Assembly (NCBI RefSeq): GCF_005047635.1
Contig: NZ_SUKC01000001.1
Coordinates: 248,001 to 312,000 of the forward strand
Direction: 5' to 3'
From: Arthrobacter sp. CAU 1506
GTDB lineage: Bacteria; Actinomycetota; Actinomycetes; Actinomycetales; Micrococcaceae
DNA length: 64,000 bases
Shown: positions 9,074 to 16,956 of the stretch, one piece after another
Layout of the letters: the number at the start of each line of letters is the position of its first letter
Position numbering within the stretch: position 1 is the stretch's first letter
Notes under the pieces: generated by a model
The model's input: only the letters and a program-made list of their open reading frames with translations
Database searches by the model: none
Told to the model about the DNA's origin: nothing
Position numbers and translations under genes: made by a program

Positions 9074-10387
9074 ATGCGTATTTCCGTCATCGGGTGCGGC
9101 TACCTCGGTGCCGTTCACGCGGCCGCCATGGCCAAACTCGGGCACGACGTGATCGGGATCGACGTGGATGCGCGCAGAATCAGCGAGTTGCAGGCGGGAC
9201 GGGCACCGTTTTTTGAGCCTGGGCTGCCGGAGTTGCTGACGGATGCGCAGCAAACCGGCCGTCTTGCCTTCAGCACGGACATGGCAGCGGCCGCGGGTGC
9301 CGCCGTGCACTTCGTCTGCGTGGGCACGCCCCAGCGCAAAGGCGAGAACGCCGCAGACCTCCGCTACGTCGACGCCGCCTTCACGTCGCTGGCTGAACAC
9401 TTGAATCCCGGCGACGTGGTCGTCGGCAAGTCCACCGTGCCGGTGGGCACCGCCGCCCGGCTGGCTGATGAAGTCCAGGAGATCTCTCCGGAGGCTGTCC
9501 TTGCGTGGAACCCGGAGTTCCTACGGGAGGGCCACGCTGTGAAAGATACGTTGACGCCCGACCGGTTCGTCTACGGCGTTCCCTCCGGCCCCGCCGGCGA
9601 AGCGGCCACCAAAGCCCTGGACGAGGTCTATGCTGTGCCGCTGTCGCAGGGGACGCCCCGACTGGTGGTGGACTACGCCACGGCCGAACTGGTCAAGACG
9701 GCCGCGAACTCCTTTCTGGCCACCAAAATCTCCTTCATCAATGCCATGGCGGAGGTGTGCGACGCTGCCGGCGCCGACGTCACGGCACTCGCCGACGCGA
9801 TCGGCATGGATGAGCGCATCGGCCGCAAGTTCCTCAACGCGGGGGTCGGCTTTGGCGGCGGCTGCCTGCCTAAGGACATTCGGGCGTTCATGGCCCGGGC
9901 CGGCGAGCTCGGGGCGGATCAAGCCCTGACATTCCTGCGGGAGGTCGACGCCATCAACATGCGGCGCCGCAGCCGGGTTGTCGAACTGACCCGCGAGCTG
10001 GCCGGAGGATCACTGATCGGCAAGCGCATCACTGTGCTGGGAGCCGCGTTCAAGCCCGAGTCCGACGACGTCAGGGACTCTCCGGCATTGTCCGTTGCCG
10101 CCCAACTGCAGTTGCAGGGCGCCACCGTCACGGTCACCGACCCCGAGGCCCTGGCGAATGCCAAGCAGCGTTTCCCGGAGCTCAGCTACGAACCCGATAC
10201 GAAGACCGCGATTGACCGTGCCCATGTCCTGGTGCTCTTGACCGAGTGGAAGGAATACCGCGAGCTGGATCCGGCCGCGGTGGCGAACCAAGTGACCGAG
10301 AAAAAGATCCTGGACGGGCGCAACGTGCTGGACCCCGTGGCCTGGCGTGAAGCCGGCTGGACGTTCAAGGGCATCGGACGCCCGTAG
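9074..10387 (+). CDS. ugd: UDP-glucose 6-dehydrogenase
   Basis: A 437-residue NAD-dependent dehydrogenase that oxidises UDP-glucose to UDP-glucuronate, a precursor for acidic surface polysaccharides. The N-terminal Rossmann motif is GCGYLGAVHA, the middle block is ELVKTAANSFLATKISFINAMAE, the active-site cysteine is C264 in GFGGGCLPKDI, and the C-terminal nucleotide-binding domain contains GAAFKPESDDVRDSP. The length is normal. ATG 9074 follows AAAGGAC with good spacing. GDP-mannose dehydrogenase shares these motifs, but the overall form favours UDP-glucose. A perfect hairpin terminator follows 27 bases after the stop. Confidence 0.93.
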   Translation: MRISVIGCGYLGAVHAAAMAKLGHDVIGIDVDARRISELQAGRAPFFEPGLPELLTDAQQTGRLAFSTDMAAAAGAAVHFVCVGTPQRKGENAADLRYVDAAFTSLAEHLNPGDVVVGKSTVPVGTAARLADEVQEISPEAVLAWNPEFLREGHAVKDTLTPDRFVYGVPSGPAGEAATKALDEVYAVPLSQGTPRLVVDYATAELVKTAANSFLATKISFINAMAEVCDAAGADVTALADAIGMDERIGRKFLNAGVGFGGGCLPKDIRAFMARAGELGADQALTFLREVDAINMRRRSRVVELTRELAGGSLIGKRITVLGAAFKPESDDVRDSPALSVAAQLQLQGATVTVTDPEALANAKQRFPELSYEPDTKTAIDRAHVLVLLTEWKEYRELDPAAVANQVTEKKILDGRNVLDPVAWREAGWTFKGIGRP

Positions 10388-10413
10388 CGTTTTTCCAAGT
10401 TCCGCCATCCACA

Positions 10414-10446
10414 ATGGGCCCGTACAGCCAAGCTGTACGGGCCCAT
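10414..10446 (+). terminator. Hairpin terminator after ugd
   Basis: ATGGGCCCGTACAG (10414-10427) is perfectly complementary to CTGTACGGGCCCAT (10433-10446) with a five-base loop, a 14-bp stem. No T-tract follows. Confidence 0.8.
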
Positions 10447-10573
10447 CGCGCATCCGTTGACAGGGCCCGCAAACAGGAGCATGTTAGGTGGATGGCCAGC
10501 GCCAATGCCGCCGACCCTAGCTGATTGCGGGTCCGGCCCGGATGCGCTGGCCGAATGGGGGGACGAAGTAGAG

Positions 10574-12604
10574 ATGACTCGGCGCAGTAGGGTTCTTGCC
10601 GCGGGTGCTGCCCTCGGTCTCGCCTGCCTGCTGCTCCCGGCTGCTCCGGCTGCGGCAGCCCCCGATCCGGGCCAGCCCTATTTTGAACCCGGCGCTGCCA
10701 GCATCGGCGATCCCTACTTCCCGGACGCGGGCAATACGGGCTACAACGCCAGCCACTATCAGCTGGATCTGCTGTATGACCCGCCGACAGACCAACTCGG
10801 CGCCCACGCCACGATAACGGCGCGCGCCACCCAGGACCTGGCCAGCTTCAGCTTGGATCTGGACGGGCTGATGGTCCATTCAGTCAGCGTTGACGGGCTG
10901 GAAGCACGCTTCGAGCACAAAGGCACCAAGCTCAGCGTCACACCTGCCCGCGGCGTACCGGACGGACGGACTTTCACCACGGTGGTGGAGTATTCCGGTG
11001 TCCCCCAAACGCTTGCCTTGCCCGGTCCTGCGGGATTCATCCACACCAATGACGGAGCCATTGTCACGGGCCATCCGAGGAGCGCGCCGAGCTGGTTTCC
11101 GGTCAACAACTACCCCGGTGACCGTGCCAGCTACGAGTTCAACATCTCGGTCCCGGACGGATGGCAGGCCGTAGCCAACGGGCTGCCGCACGGGACCAGT
11201 CGCACCCCGGGCCGCACTGTCTACCAGTGGGAGGCCCAGGAGCCGCTTTCGCCGCATCTGGCGACCATCGCCGTCGGGCATTTCGCCCTGGACGAGTATG
11301 CCAAGGGCGGCATCACGTACGTCGACGCGATGGACCCGGCGCTCAAGAAGACGGTCATTCCGCGCAACGGCGACGGCTTGGCCTGGTCGCAAACCGACGA
11401 CGCCAGTTACAAGCGCCTCAGCCAAACGATCAGCGTGCCCGACGACGGCGCGGAGTTCTCCTTTTGGATGCTCCGCGACACCGAACCCGGCTGGGACTAC
11501 GCCTTCGTCGAGGCGCGTACGCCGGGCGAGGACAACTGGACCACGTTGAAGGACACCACCGGAATCGCGCAGGACAGCACCGGAAATTCGTGCCCGGCGT
11601 GGCATCAGGTCCATCCATTCCTGAAGCATTACCAAAGCGACGACGACGGTACCTGTTCCGCGAAGGGGTCCACCGGACAGTGGTGGGCGGCCACCGGTAC
11701 CAGCGACGGCTGGGAGCGCTGGGAGTTCGATCTGGCGGACTTCGCCGGGGAGGATGTGGAGCTTTCCATCACCTATGCCAGCGACATCACCGGACAGAAC
11801 GACGGCGTCTTTGTCGAGGACATACAGTTGTCCGGCGGCAACGGCTCAACCTCCTTCGACAGCGACGGCGACCGCTGGGACGGTTGGAGCCCGAAAGGGG
11901 CGCCCAAGGGAAGCCCCGGCAACGACAACGAATGGACGGCCGGGAGCAGCACGCCGCCGTCGCAGGGGTACAAGATCCAGCAGTCGCTGGACAAGCAGCC
12001 GAAGATGATCGAGTTCCTCTCCTCAGTGTTCGGCAAGTATCCGCTGGCCAGTGCCGGAGGCATCGTCGACAACGTCGAGGACCTCGGTTTCGCCCTGGAG
12101 ACCCAGGCCAGGCCGGTCTACCCGATGGATTACTTCTACAGCGAGGCCAGCGGCGACTCCTTCGTTGTCCGGCAACTCGCGCTGCAGTGGCTCGGCAGCC
12201 AGGTGCCGATCGACCGGTGGAAGGACAGTTGGCTCAACCAGGGTCTGGGGACCTACGCGCAATGGCTCTGGGCGGAAGACCAGGATCCCGGAAGCGCCCA
12301 GGACAGTTTCGATTTCTATGCAGACATCGATGCCGCCGACCCGTTCTGGAAGTTCAGGTTGTCCGACCCGGGACCGGACAACCTGTACTCCACCAGCCTG
12401 CAGACCCGCTCGGCCATGGCCTTGCACGCGGTGCGGACCGAGGTAGGCAACAAGAACTTCTCCAAGATCCTTCGTCAGTGGGTCAGGGACGGTTCAGGCT
12501 CGCCCAAGGATTTCCGGAAGCTGGCCGAGACGGTTTCGGGGAAGGACCTGTCCGGCGTGTTCAAGGCCTTCGTGTCAACGGCGGGCAAACCAGGAATTCT
12601 CTGA
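10574..12604 (+). CDS. Secreted M1-like aminopeptidase homologue lacking the zinc site
   Basis: A 676-residue exported protein with a clear signal peptide (MTRRSRVLAAGAALG ... AAPAAAA). The N-terminal part (about residues 40-250) resembles the beta domain of M1 aminopeptidases. Residues about 290-460 form an inserted domain rich in Trp, Asp and Gly, with FDLADFAGEDVELSITY, similar to the accessory domain of immune-inhibitor-A type M6 peptidases. The C-terminal part resembles the M1 catalytic domain, but where HExxHx18E is expected the protein reads R533, Q534, L537 and Q556. All three zinc ligands and the catalytic Glu are therefore replaced at correct spacing. The GxMEN site is also altered (NVEDLG). 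It is probably a binding or scaffold protein. An LCP gene starts 26 bases after it. Confidence 0.85.
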   Translation: MTRRSRVLAAGAALGLACLLLPAAPAAAAPDPGQPYFEPGAASIGDPYFPDAGNTGYNASHYQLDLLYDPPTDQLGAHATITARATQDLASFSLDLDGLMVHSVSVDGLEARFEHKGTKLSVTPARGVPDGRTFTTVVEYSGVPQTLALPGPAGFIHTNDGAIVTGHPRSAPSWFPVNNYPGDRASYEFNISVPDGWQAVANGLPHGTSRTPGRTVYQWEAQEPLSPHLATIAVGHFALDEYAKGGITYVDAMDPALKKTVIPRNGDGLAWSQTDDASYKRLSQTISVPDDGAEFSFWMLRDTEPGWDYAFVEARTPGEDNWTTLKDTTGIAQDSTGNSCPAWHQVHPFLKHYQSDDDGTCSAKGSTGQWWAATGTSDGWERWEFDLADFAGEDVELSITYASDITGQNDGVFVEDIQLSGGNGSTSFDSDGDRWDGWSPKGAPKGSPGNDNEWTAGSSTPPSQGYKIQQSLDKQPKMIEFLSSVFGKYPLASAGGIVDNVEDLGFALETQARPVYPMDYFYSEASGDSFVVRQLALQWLGSQVPIDRWKDSWLNQGLGTYAQWLWAEDQDPGSAQDSFDFYADIDAADPFWKFRLSDPGPDNLYSTSLQTRSAMALHAVRTEVGNKNFSKILRQWVRDGSGSPKDFRKLAETVSGKDLSGVFKAFVSTAGKPGIL

Positions 12605-12630
12605 CGGAGTTGGACCGGCGAGGGGGCCGT

Positions 12631-13635
12631 ATGTGGAGACGACGCTTGGCCGCAGTCCTGTTGGCCGTGGTCTTGGTGGTGGCGGCCGGGGGCGCTGCCG
12701 CGGTGACCTATCTGGCGCAGCTCTCGGACGCCTTCGATTCACAGGCCGTGCGCATCCCCCAAGCCTTCCCGGAGGCCTCTCTGCGGCCAGCTGCCGCGGA
12801 GCCCCGGCCCGACTCGCGGTCCCCGATCAATATTCTGCTGCTCGGAACGGACACGGTGGCAGCCGATGGGGACCCGCTCGTCGCCGGCTCCCAGGGCAGT
12901 AGGACAGACGCCATGATGCTGCTCCATCTGCCGGCCGACCGGCAACAGTTGCACGTCATGTCCATCATGCGTGATCTGTGGACCAACATCCCCGGCTATG
13001 GCGAAGCGAAAATCAATGCCGCCTACGCCCATGGCGGAGCGCCGCTGACCGTCCGCGTCGTGGAAGAGATGTTCGGCACCCGGATAGACCACGTAGCTGT
13101 GATGGATTTTGAGGGGTTCGGCTCACTGACGGAGTCCCTGGGCGGGGTTGAGATCACCGTGGACCAGGCCTTTGACTCAAGCCACTTGCCCGGCCGGCGC
13201 TTCAATGCAGGGCCACAGCTGATGAACGGCCAGGAGGCGCTGGCTTTTGTGCGCGAACGCTATGCCTACTCGGACGGAGACTATCAACGGGTGCGCAACC
13301 AGCAGGAATTTATCCGCGCCGCGCTGGCGAAGTTCCTGACCATGGAGACCTTGACCAACCCTGGCCGGATCAGCGACGTGGTCTCCAAGACCGCTCCCTA
13401 CGTGGCCGTGGACGAAGGGCTGAATGCTGCAGGCGTCGCAGGTCTTGCCCTGGAACTCCGCGACCTGCGGGCAGACGACATCAAGATGTTCACTCTTCCC
13501 ACGGCAGGCATCGGTACGTCCGACGACGGGCAGTCGATTGTGCTGCGCGACGAAGCAGCCATTGCGGCCGTCGGCCGGGCGCTGCGCGGAGACACCCTGG
13601 ACCAATATCTGCGGGCGCTGCCTGCGGGCGGCTAA
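12631..13635 (+). CDS. LCP (LytR-CpsA-Psr) family cell-wall glycopolymer ligase
   Basis: A 334-residue membrane-anchored enzyme of the family that transfers glycopolymers from polyprenyl-phosphate carriers to peptidoglycan outside the cell. An N-terminal hydrophobic helix (about residues 7-30) is followed by the LCP domain (about 65-250), with INILLLGTDT, RTDAMMLLHL, MSIMRDLWTNIPGYGEAKINAAYAHG split over the usual blocks, and the RxRxxxxDGDxxRxxxQQ-type segment YSDGDYQRVRNQQEF. The Arg and Asp residues that bind the lipid pyrophosphate and Mg in this family are present. The start ATG 12631 follows GAGGGGG. It is co-directional with and 26 bases after the M1-like pseudoenzyme. It may attach the polysaccharide made by the locus further right, which is inference. 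Confidence 0.92.
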   Translation: MWRRRLAAVLLAVVLVVAAGGAAAVTYLAQLSDAFDSQAVRIPQAFPEASLRPAAAEPRPDSRSPINILLLGTDTVAADGDPLVAGSQGSRTDAMMLLHLPADRQQLHVMSIMRDLWTNIPGYGEAKINAAYAHGGAPLTVRVVEEMFGTRIDHVAVMDFEGFGSLTESLGGVEITVDQAFDSSHLPGRRFNAGPQLMNGQEALAFVRERYAYSDGDYQRVRNQQEFIRAALAKFLTMETLTNPGRISDVVSKTAPYVAVDEGLNAAGVAGLALELRDLRADDIKMFTLPTAGIGTSDDGQSIVLRDEAAIAAVGRALRGDTLDQYLRALPAGG

Positions 13636-13898
13636 CGGTCCTCGCCCAAGACCCGCAGGCCCTCGCGGTATGCGTCAGCGGTCAGCTCGCCCCGGGCAAA
13701 GCGCTGGTCCAGAATCTGCCGTGCGGTGCTGCGTCCGTGCGGTCGGTCCATCCTGCCGGCTGCAGAAGCCACCGCAACAGCATCCTCCACGGTGCTTGGG
13801 CGCAGCCCCATAAACGCCCTGACCACGAGGATGGCCAGCATTGCCACGATGGCCACTAGCAGGAGGCCGAACAGCCACACCAAGCCCAGATCTACCAT
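13632..13898 (-). CDS. Small membrane protein with C-terminal SHOCT domain
   Basis: An 88-residue protein with one N-terminal membrane helix (about residues 5-30) and a C-terminal short SHOCT-type motif, ILDQRFARGELTADAYREGLRVL (in parts), in which a helix, RGELT and YREG are characteristic. SHOCT domains are usually found at the ends of small membrane proteins and are thought to mediate oligomerisation. The gene converges on the LCP gene and their coding ends overlap by four bases. The frame opens at an ATG at 13898 with GGGGT sequence upstream. Confidence 0.8.
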   Translation of the reverse strand: MVDLGLVWLFGLLLVAIVAMLAILVVRAFMGLRPSTVEDAVAVASAAGRMDRPHGRSTARQILDQRFARGELTADAYREGLRVLGEDR

Positions 13899-14279
13899 GA
13901 TGAAGCACCCCTTCGATCACGACGGAACGATGGCCTTTTAGTCCGTTCCCTTAGCGTCAGGATACGCGCCGGTCCCGGGAACAAACAGGGCGAATCCATC
14001 ACAAGAAGATTCCATCCGGCCTGTTTGCTCCGCACGCATGATTTTCCCCGGGCTCCGCCCCGGCGCCGCCCCCGGGGTGGAGCCGAGGCCGACCGCCGCC
14101 CATCGAACAGCCGATGGCCGTAAATGATGCGGCATTGAGATGTTACGCACGCCCGGCTTCCCGGGATTCGGCCCTTGCCAGACATAGGATGGCTGTAGGC
14201 ACCATCCCGTGTAGATCACCGGGCCACTGTGCTGTCCAACCTTCCCTGACCTCCGGTTGCCCGGTTGAAAGTCGAGTTG
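13899..14279. other. 381-base gap with one strong hairpin
   Basis: No convincing gene lies between the SHOCT protein and the next small membrane protein, which are divergent, so both promoters should be here. GGCTCCGCCCCGG (14051-14063) pairs with CCGGGGTGGAGCC (14072-14084), 12 of 13 positions, with an eight-base loop. On the - strand it is followed by GGGGAAAAT. I could not identify a confident -35/-10 pair. Confidence 0.5.
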
Positions 14280-14621
14280 ATGAGTCCCACTCCCGACGGC
14301 ACGCCGTTCCCGCGCCGCCGCGACGTCCGCACCGGCGCCGCTGAACCAGCCCCGCCCACCGGGATGATCCCGGTGGTGCCGCTGGTCTCCGCCCCCTCCG
14401 GAACTCCCCTGCCTGCCCGGCGCGAACTGCGCACCGGCCTCATCCAGGTGGTTCCGCCGGCCTCCGGCCAAGCCGATGGCACGACCCGGTACGTTCGTAC
14501 CGATGCCCAGCCCGCGCCAGCAGCCAAGCGGGGGAAGGGTCGCGGCACCGCTTGGGCCGTGGCTACCGCCGTCGTCCTTGCCGCTGCGGCAGCCGTTCTC
14601 TGGTTCCTGTTCGTCCGCTAG
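14280..14621 (+). CDS. C-tail-anchored small membrane protein with duplicated motif
   Basis: A 113-residue protein of unknown function. The N-terminal ~75 residues are rich in Pro, Thr and Arg and contain two copies of a motif of the form GTPxPxRRxxRTG, first as GTPFPRRRDVRTG and then as GTPLPARRELRTG, about 45 residues apart. A basic stretch (AAKRGKGRG) precedes a single C-terminal helix of about 20 residues ending in LWFLFVR, so the protein is probably tail-anchored with the repeats in the cytoplasm. ATG 14280 is preferred over an in-frame TTG at 14265. It converges with the MarR gene with only four bases between them. Confidence 0.65.
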   Translation: MSPTPDGTPFPRRRDVRTGAAEPAPPTGMIPVVPLVSAPSGTPLPARRELRTGLIQVVPPASGQADGTTRYVRTDAQPAPAAKRGKGRGTAWAVATAVVLAAAAAVLWFLFVR

Positions 14622-14625
14622 CGTT

Positions 14626-15042
14626 TTAGCCTTCGGCCGCTGTCAGCTTGCCCAAGAGCGCCGAGAGTTCTGAGCGCTCCGCTGCGGACAGCGCGGCAAA
14701 GTATTCTTCCGCATGTTTCACTTGGACTTTTCGGATGGTTCGCCCGATGTCCTGCCCTGCCTCTGTGAGGACAACCACCGTGGCGCGCCGGTCGGTCGGA
14801 TCGGGCTCGCGGACGCACCAACCGCGCTCCTGTAAGCCATCGACGATTTCGGTGGCCGATCGCGGTGCTATCCGGAGCCGCTCGGAGAGTTCGCCCAGGC
14901 GCAACGAGCCGTGATGGCGGAGCATACGAAGCGCGCGCGCTTGCGACGGCGCCACCCCTAGCGGGTCCATCCCCTGCCGGGTGGCTTTCCTCAGTTGGCG
15001 CGACACGGCCCAGAACGCGTCGAGTAGATTGTCATCAGCCAC
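14626..15042 (-). CDS. MarR family transcriptional regulator
   Basis: A 138-residue winged-helix regulator. The helix-turn-helix and wing are visible at about residues 40-95: LRLGELSERLRIAPRSATEIVDGLQERGWCVREPDPTDRR in parts, ending in the DRR wing signature. It starts at GTG 15042 and is divergent from an ABC exporter gene, with a palindromic operator-like site in the 120 bases between them. In this arrangement MarR proteins usually repress both themselves and the exporter and release on binding a small lipophilic compound. The inducer is unknown. Confidence 0.92.
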   Translation of the reverse strand: MADDNLLDAFWAVSRQLRKATRQGMDPLGVAPSQARALRMLRHHGSLRLGELSERLRIAPRSATEIVDGLQERGWCVREPDPTDRRATVVVLTEAGQDIGRTIRKVQVKHAEEYFAALSAAERSELSALLGKLTAAEG

Positions 15043-15073
15043 GGGAATAGGCTATCAAGTTTCCCTGTTGTAG

Positions 15074-15094
15074 CCTCATAGTGAGGTAACCTCA
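15074..15094. promoter_or_regulatory. Overlapping palindromic operator, probably for the MarR regulator
   Basis: Two overlapping inverted repeats share the half site TGAGG: CCTCA-TAG-TGAGG (15074-15086) and TGAGGT-A-ACCTCA (15082-15094). They lie between the divergent MarR and ABC exporter starts, 30-50 bases from the regulator start. The half-site length and spacing suit a dimeric winged-helix repressor. Confidence 0.6.
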
Positions 15095-15162
15095 GCAATC
15101 CGGGCAGTTGTCTCTCAACCGCACCATCATGAAACGAGGTGGTTCCGACGGAAACATTCGGA

Positions 15163-16944
15163 ATGAACCCCGGCCGCGGTCCCGTGAAGGAACCGACGGC
15201 TGCAGAAAAAGAACAAGCACGGCACGTTCCGCTCAAGCGGATCGTGGCCCTCTTCCGTCCCTACCGGGGACAGCTGGCCCTGGTCACGGCCATCATCGTT
15301 GCTTCCTCGGCCGCCGCCATGGCCTCGCCGTTCCTGCTGCGCGCCGTCATCGACACGGCCCTGCCCCAACAGCAACTGCCGCTGCTGGCCCTGCTGACCG
15401 CAGGTATGCTGGCCGTCGCGGCCGTCACCGCCCTGTTCGGCGTCCTGCAGACCTGGATTGCCACCAAAGTGGGCCAGCACGTGATGCACAGCCTGCGGAC
15501 GGATGTCTTCTCCCACTTGCAGCGCCAGTCTGTTGGCTTCTTCACCCGGACCCGCAGCGGGGAAATCCAATCCCGCATCACCCAAGACATCGGGGGCATG
15601 CAGTCCGTCGTGACGTCCACCGCCACTGGCATCGCGACCAACCTGACCACCGTCGTCGCCACCGCCGTCGCCATGGCGGCACTGTCTTGGCAACTGTCGC
15701 TGATCTCGCTGCTGGTGATGCCCCCGGCAGTGGTGCTGACCCGCAGGGTGGCCAAGGTTCGGCGGGCCCTTACCGCCCGCCGCCAGCGGGAACTGGCAGA
15801 CATGAACGTGACCATCGAAGAGTCACTCTCGGTCAGCGGCATCCAGCTGAGCAAGACCCTGGGCACCGGGGCCGACCTCGCCGCCCGGTTCTCGGCGTCA
15901 TCCGAGCGGTTGACCGATCTGGAACTGCGTTCGGAATTGGCCGGACGCTGGCGGATGGCCACGATGAGCATCATCTTCGCCGCGGTACCGGCCGTCATCT
16001 ACTTCGCCGCCGGCCTGCCCGGGGCGGCAGGGAACATCAGCATCGGCACCGTGGTGGCGTTCAGCGCGCTGCAAGGCGGGTTGTTCCGACCGCTGCTGGG
16101 ACTGCTGAACGTCACGATCACCGTCACCAGTTCGCTGGCGCTCTTCGCCCGGATTTTCGAGTATCTCGACCTGCCGGTGGAGATCACCGAACCGGCCTCG
16201 CCAGCTGCGGTTGTGCCTTCACAGGTAGCCGGACACGTCCGCTTCGAGGACGTCAGCTTCAGCTACCCGGACAGCGAAACACCGGCCCTCCGGCAGGTGA
16301 ACCTGGCTGTCCCTGCCGGTTCCACCTTGGCCCTGGTGGGACCGACCGGTTCGGGAAAGAGCAGCTTGGCCGCCCTGGTGGCCCGCCTGCATGATCCGAC
16401 GGCGGGGCGCATCACCATCGACGGCGTGGACCTGAAGTCCATGCGGTTGGCCGATCTGGCGCGCATCGTCGGAGTGGTCAGCCAGGACACCTACCTGCTG
16501 CACACTACGGTGCGTGAAAACCTGCGCTACGCCAAGCCGGATGCCAGTGATGTCGACATCGAGCAGGCCGCCCGGGACGCCCAGATCCACGACCATATCG
16601 TGGCGCTGCCGGACGGTTATGACACCGTCGTCGGTTCACGCGGGCACCGGTTCTCCGGTGGCGAAAAGCAACGCATTGCCATTGCCCGCACGCTGTTGCG
16701 CAACCCGCCGGTGCTGGTGCTGGACGAAGCGACCAGCGCATTGGACACGCAGACTGAGCACGCCGTGCAGCAGGCGTTCGACCGGCTGGCTGCCGGCCGG
16801 ACCATGATCACCATCGCCCACCGGCTCTCAACCGTGCGCAACGCGGACCAGATCGCTGTCCTCGAGGCGGGGCGCATCGTGGAACGCGGCACCCACGAAA
16901 CACTGCTCGACGCCGACGGCCGCTATGCGGCCTTGGCTGCCTAG
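15163..16944 (+). CDS. ABC exporter, fused permease and ATPase
   Basis: A 593-residue half-transporter with an N-terminal six-helix ABC transmembrane domain (about residues 25-310) and a C-terminal ATPase. Motifs are Walker A GPTGSGKSS, Q loop VVSQDTYLL, signature FSGGEKQRIAIARTLL, Walker B VLVLDEATSALD and the switch His in TIAHRLS. It is complete and would act as a homodimer or with another half-transporter, exporting lipids, drugs or peptides. I use ATG 15163 because GGAAA lies eight bases upstream; GTG 15139 is also in frame but has no separate binding site. The divergent MarR gene and the operator between them suggest drug- or stress-inducible efflux. Confidence 0.9.
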   Translation: MNPGRGPVKEPTAAEKEQARHVPLKRIVALFRPYRGQLALVTAIIVASSAAAMASPFLLRAVIDTALPQQQLPLLALLTAGMLAVAAVTALFGVLQTWIATKVGQHVMHSLRTDVFSHLQRQSVGFFTRTRSGEIQSRITQDIGGMQSVVTSTATGIATNLTTVVATAVAMAALSWQLSLISLLVMPPAVVLTRRVAKVRRALTARRQRELADMNVTIEESLSVSGIQLSKTLGTGADLAARFSASSERLTDLELRSELAGRWRMATMSIIFAAVPAVIYFAAGLPGAAGNISIGTVVAFSALQGGLFRPLLGLLNVTITVTSSLALFARIFEYLDLPVEITEPASPAAVVPSQVAGHVRFEDVSFSYPDSETPALRQVNLAVPAGSTLALVGPTGSGKSSLAALVARLHDPTAGRITIDGVDLKSMRLADLARIVGVVSQDTYLLHTTVRENLRYAKPDASDVDIEQAARDAQIHDHIVALPDGYDTVVGSRGHRFSGGEKQRIAIARTLLRNPPVLVLDEATSALDTQTEHAVQQAFDRLAAGRTMITIAHRLSTVRNADQIAVLEAGRIVERGTHETLLDADGRYAALAA

Positions 16945-16956
16945 CAAGCGGCGCCG

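Noticed and set aside
11161-12630. Upstream extension of the LCP reading frame
   Set aside because: The frame is open through the M1-like gene, but the LCP signal/anchor helix and binding site place the start at 12631.
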